Source: JBFFSQ01 sp041572275 (GTDB lineage Bacteria; Pseudomonadota; Gammaproteobacteria; SZUA-229). From it: DNA of 17,020 bases. The notes beneath the pieces were generated by a model that ran no database searches, was not told where the DNA came from, and worked only from the letters and a program-made list of their open reading frames with translations. How positions within the stretch are numbered: the stretch's first letter is position 1; every line of letters begins with the position of its first letter. A program made the translations under genes and the position numbers. The DNA is taken from the NCBI GenBank assembly GCA_041572275.1, contig JBFFSQ010000046.1:1-17020 (forward strand), given 5' to 3'. Below are positions 15,495-17,020 of this stretch, piece by piece.

Positions 15495-16735
15495 TTATGA
15501 TCTCCAAAAATTTCCCCTGCTATCACTCGATCATTTATCATTTTGCCGCTAGGTAAAAACTGCTCACCCTGATCCAAGGGTAAACACAGGTAAAAAGTAC
15601 TACCCTGCCCGGCTCTGGATTTCACCAGCAGATCGCCCTGATGTGCCTGTGCGACTGCCTGTGCCACAGCCAGTCCCAACCCAGTACCACCACTACGCTC
15701 TGAATAGAACGGTTCAAAGATATGTAACTGCTGTTCATCCGTTAAACCCGGGCCATTATCAGTCACTGCCATGATTAAATAATCCTGCTGTTCAAACACA
15801 CTCAGTTCAATCAGACATGTGTAATCACAGGCCTCCATCGCATTATCGGCCAGATTTATTAGCACACTCACCAGTGCATCAATACTGCCATTGAGTTTTT
15901 TATCACCGAGTCGATTAGTAATTTTTAACTGACTCTCGGTTTGCTGCAAACGAGCTTCTATGCGTGAATTAAATGAAACCAGTAACTGGTTAAGACTAAA
16001 TGACGTATCAGAAAACTCCCCACCCTTGGCATACATCAACATGTCATTGATCAGTTTTTCCAGATAACGCAAACTGGTGCGGATTTTGTCAACGGCTTTA
16101 TTCTGTTGCTCAGGTCCTATCGACCTGTTGCTTAACTGTGATGCATACAACACCGCTGATGACAAAGGGGTACGTAATTGATGCGCTAACCCGGCTGCCA
16201 TTTGACCCATTGCGGCTAATCGATTTTGTCGATCAGCCAGATTCTGTAACATACGCGTATGAGTGACGTTATTGATGAGTATAATTTCACCCGCATCCGC
16301 ATCCAGACACTGAGAACTTAAACTCAACACCCGACCATTTTTTAAAATTACATCCTGCGCTTCACTGCGCTGGGTACTGGTGTTAAGCACATGTTGCCAG
16401 TTCTTACGCTCCAGACTTTGTTCAAAAAACGACTCGGCAGCCGTATTAGCTGTTTGAATCGTGCCGCTCTCATCCACCACGACGACACCTGCAGGTAAAG
16501 CGGTCAGTAATTTTTCCAGACGATCTGCCAGTTTTTCTTTTTCTGCCAACTGCTTAATACGTTCGCTTCTGGCTTCTGCTAACTCTTCTGTTAGTTCTGT
16601 CGAGCGCCGATCGAGATCCTGATAAGACTGCTGCAACTGTTCTGATAACCGCCCAAATTGCTCAAAGGCCTGCATCAGACTTTGCTGATCCTCTATCGCT
16701 ACCGGTTGCTGTATCTGTTGTGCTGTCATGCTCAT
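15491..16735 (-). CDS. flrB: Cytoplasmic flagellar sensor histidine kinase FlrB/FleS
   Basis: FlrB phosphorylates FlrC in response to flagellar assembly state. The 414-residue protein has an N-terminal charged coiled coil (about 15-78), a PAS-like domain (about 79-160, LPAGVVVVDESGTIQTANTA), and a HisKA dimerisation domain with phospho-acceptor H185 in GLAHQLRTPLSSA. A HATPase_c domain follows, with the N-box around NLADNAMEAC, DNGPGL and SGGTGLGLAVAQ. No membrane segment is visible, as in FleS/FlrB. Two starts are possible (16735 and 16729); neither has a strong ribosome binding site, and the longer is kept. A sigma-54 promoter lies about 40-55 bases upstream. The stop overlaps the flrC start. 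Confidence 0.94.
   Translation of the reverse strand: MSMTAQQIQQPVAIEDQQSLMQAFEQFGRLSEQLQQSYQDLDRRSTELTEELAEARSERIKQLAEKEKLADRLEKLLTALPAGVVVVDESGTIQTANTAAESFFEQSLERKNWQHVLNTSTQRSEAQDVILKNGRVLSLSSQCLDADAGEIILINNVTHTRMLQNLADRQNRLAAMGQMAAGLAHQLRTPLSSAVLYASQLSNRSIGPEQQNKAVDKIRTSLRYLEKLINDMLMYAKGGEFSDTSFSLNQLLVSFNSRIEARLQQTESQLKITNRLGDKKLNGSIDALVSVLINLADNAMEACDYTCLIELSVFEQQDYLIMAVTDNGPGLTDEQQLHIFEPFYSERSGGTGLGLAVAQAVAQAHQGDLLVKSRAGQGSTFYLCLPLDQGEQFLPSGKMINDRVIAGEIFGDHK
15501..15505 (-). promoter_or_regulatory. Ribosome binding site of flrC inside the end of flrB
   Basis: GGAGA on the minus strand lies six bases before the flrC ATG at 15494, within the last codons of flrB. This allows independent loading as well as ATGA coupling. 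Confidence 0.55.
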
Positions 16736-16775
16736 GACGTCTTTGTGTCACCGTAATTAATTTACTAATGACTAA

Positions 16776-16791
16776 GGCATTTACCGTGCCA
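16776..16791 (-). promoter_or_regulatory. Sigma-54 promoter upstream of flrB
   Basis: The minus strand reads TGGCACG-GTAA-ATGCC from 16791 down to 16776. The -24 element is a full match to consensus and the GG and GC are exactly 10 bases apart. The predicted start is near 16765, giving a leader of about 30 bases. By analogy with Vibrio and Pseudomonas, the activator would be FlrA/FleQ, which is not seen in the window. Confidence 0.8.
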
Positions 16792-16845
16792 GTTTTATTT
16801 TTAATTTAAAATCAATAACTTAATTAAAGCGTGATTTCGAGAGTC

Positions 16846-16888
16846 AAAAAAACGGCAAGGATTTTCAGTAGGGGAATGGAATTGCCGT
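16846..16888 (-). terminator. Rho-independent terminator of an unseen upstream minus-strand gene
   Basis: ACGGCAA and TTGCCGT (16852-16858 and 16882-16888) form a perfect 7-bp stem with a 23-base loop. On the minus strand the stem is followed by seven T (16852-16846). The loop is long for an intrinsic terminator, but the T-run is good. It separates flrB from whatever lies beyond the right edge. Confidence 0.6.
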
Positions 16889-16905
16889 CAGAAAATATAA
16901 CAGCG

Positions 16906-17020
16906 TGGTTGATGGTTGATGGTTGATGGTTGATGGTTGATGGTTGATGGTTGATGGTTGATGGTTGATGGTTGATGGTTGATGGTTGATGGTTGATGGT
17001 TGATGGTTGATGGTTGATGG
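16906..17020. repeat. Perfect tandem heptamer array (TGGTTGA)n, truncated by the window end
   Basis: About 16.4 uninterrupted copies of the 7-base unit TGGTTGA run from 16906 to the end of the window. No sequence variant was seen among the copies. The + strand has TGA stops in every frame. The minus strand unit ATCAACC is open in all frames and would encode a repeating INHQPST heptapeptide. One minus-strand frame leaves the array and stays open to a TAA near 16825; the other two stop within about 50 bases of the array. Confidence 0.95.

Noticed and set aside
16825..17020. Minus-strand open frame running through the heptamer array as the 3' end of a real gene
   Set aside because: The repeat is open in all minus-strand frames simply because ATCAACC makes no stop codon, and no conserved coding sequence is visible on either side within the window.

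Overview
The window looks like chromosomal DNA from a polar-flagellated gammaproteobacterium. Three things suggest this: the flagellar gene order flrB-flrC-fliEFGHIJ-fliK, two good sigma-54 promoter matches inside that cluster, and housekeeping proteins close to their gammaproteobacterial relatives (XthA, GloB, MltF, Sat). The moderate G+C and the Sat tail would fit a marine sulfur or methylotroph lineage such as Methylophaga, but that is only a guess. No rRNA, tRNA, CRISPR array or insertion sequence was seen.

Layout. Positions 1-3600 are housekeeping: the 3' end of sat (+), a bidirectional terminator, gloB (-), xthA (+) and mltF (+). Positions 3647-7103 hold a signalling module: a three-domain regulator (receiver, PP2C-type phosphatase, RsbW-like kinase) and a STAS anti-sigma-factor antagonist, both (-). 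These resemble the Pseudomonas HsbR/HsbA pair. A 298-base divergent intergenic region separates them from a (+) response regulator whose C-terminal half appears to be a degenerate EAL domain. Positions 7193-16735 are flagellar genes, all (-). In transcription order they are flrB and flrC (sensor kinase and sigma-54 activator), fliE, fliF, fliG, fliH, fliI and fliJ (rod adapter, MS ring, switch, export ATPase complex), and then fliK (hook length) behind its own sigma-54 promoter. The right edge (16736-17020) carries the flrB sigma-54 promoter, a terminator for an unseen upstream (-) gene, and a perfect TGGTTGA heptamer array running off the end.

How it fits together. By family knowledge, FlrB phosphorylates FlrC, which activates sigma-54 flagellar promoters. 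FliE, FliF and FliG build the basal body, FliH, FliI and FliJ energise export, and FliK measures the hook. The HsbR/HsbA-like pair beside fliK is the partner-switch type that in Pseudomonas links phosphorelay state to FlgM and c-di-GMP control. The neighbouring receiver plus decayed EAL protein is the least conventional gene here and the best candidate for an undescribed regulatory part.
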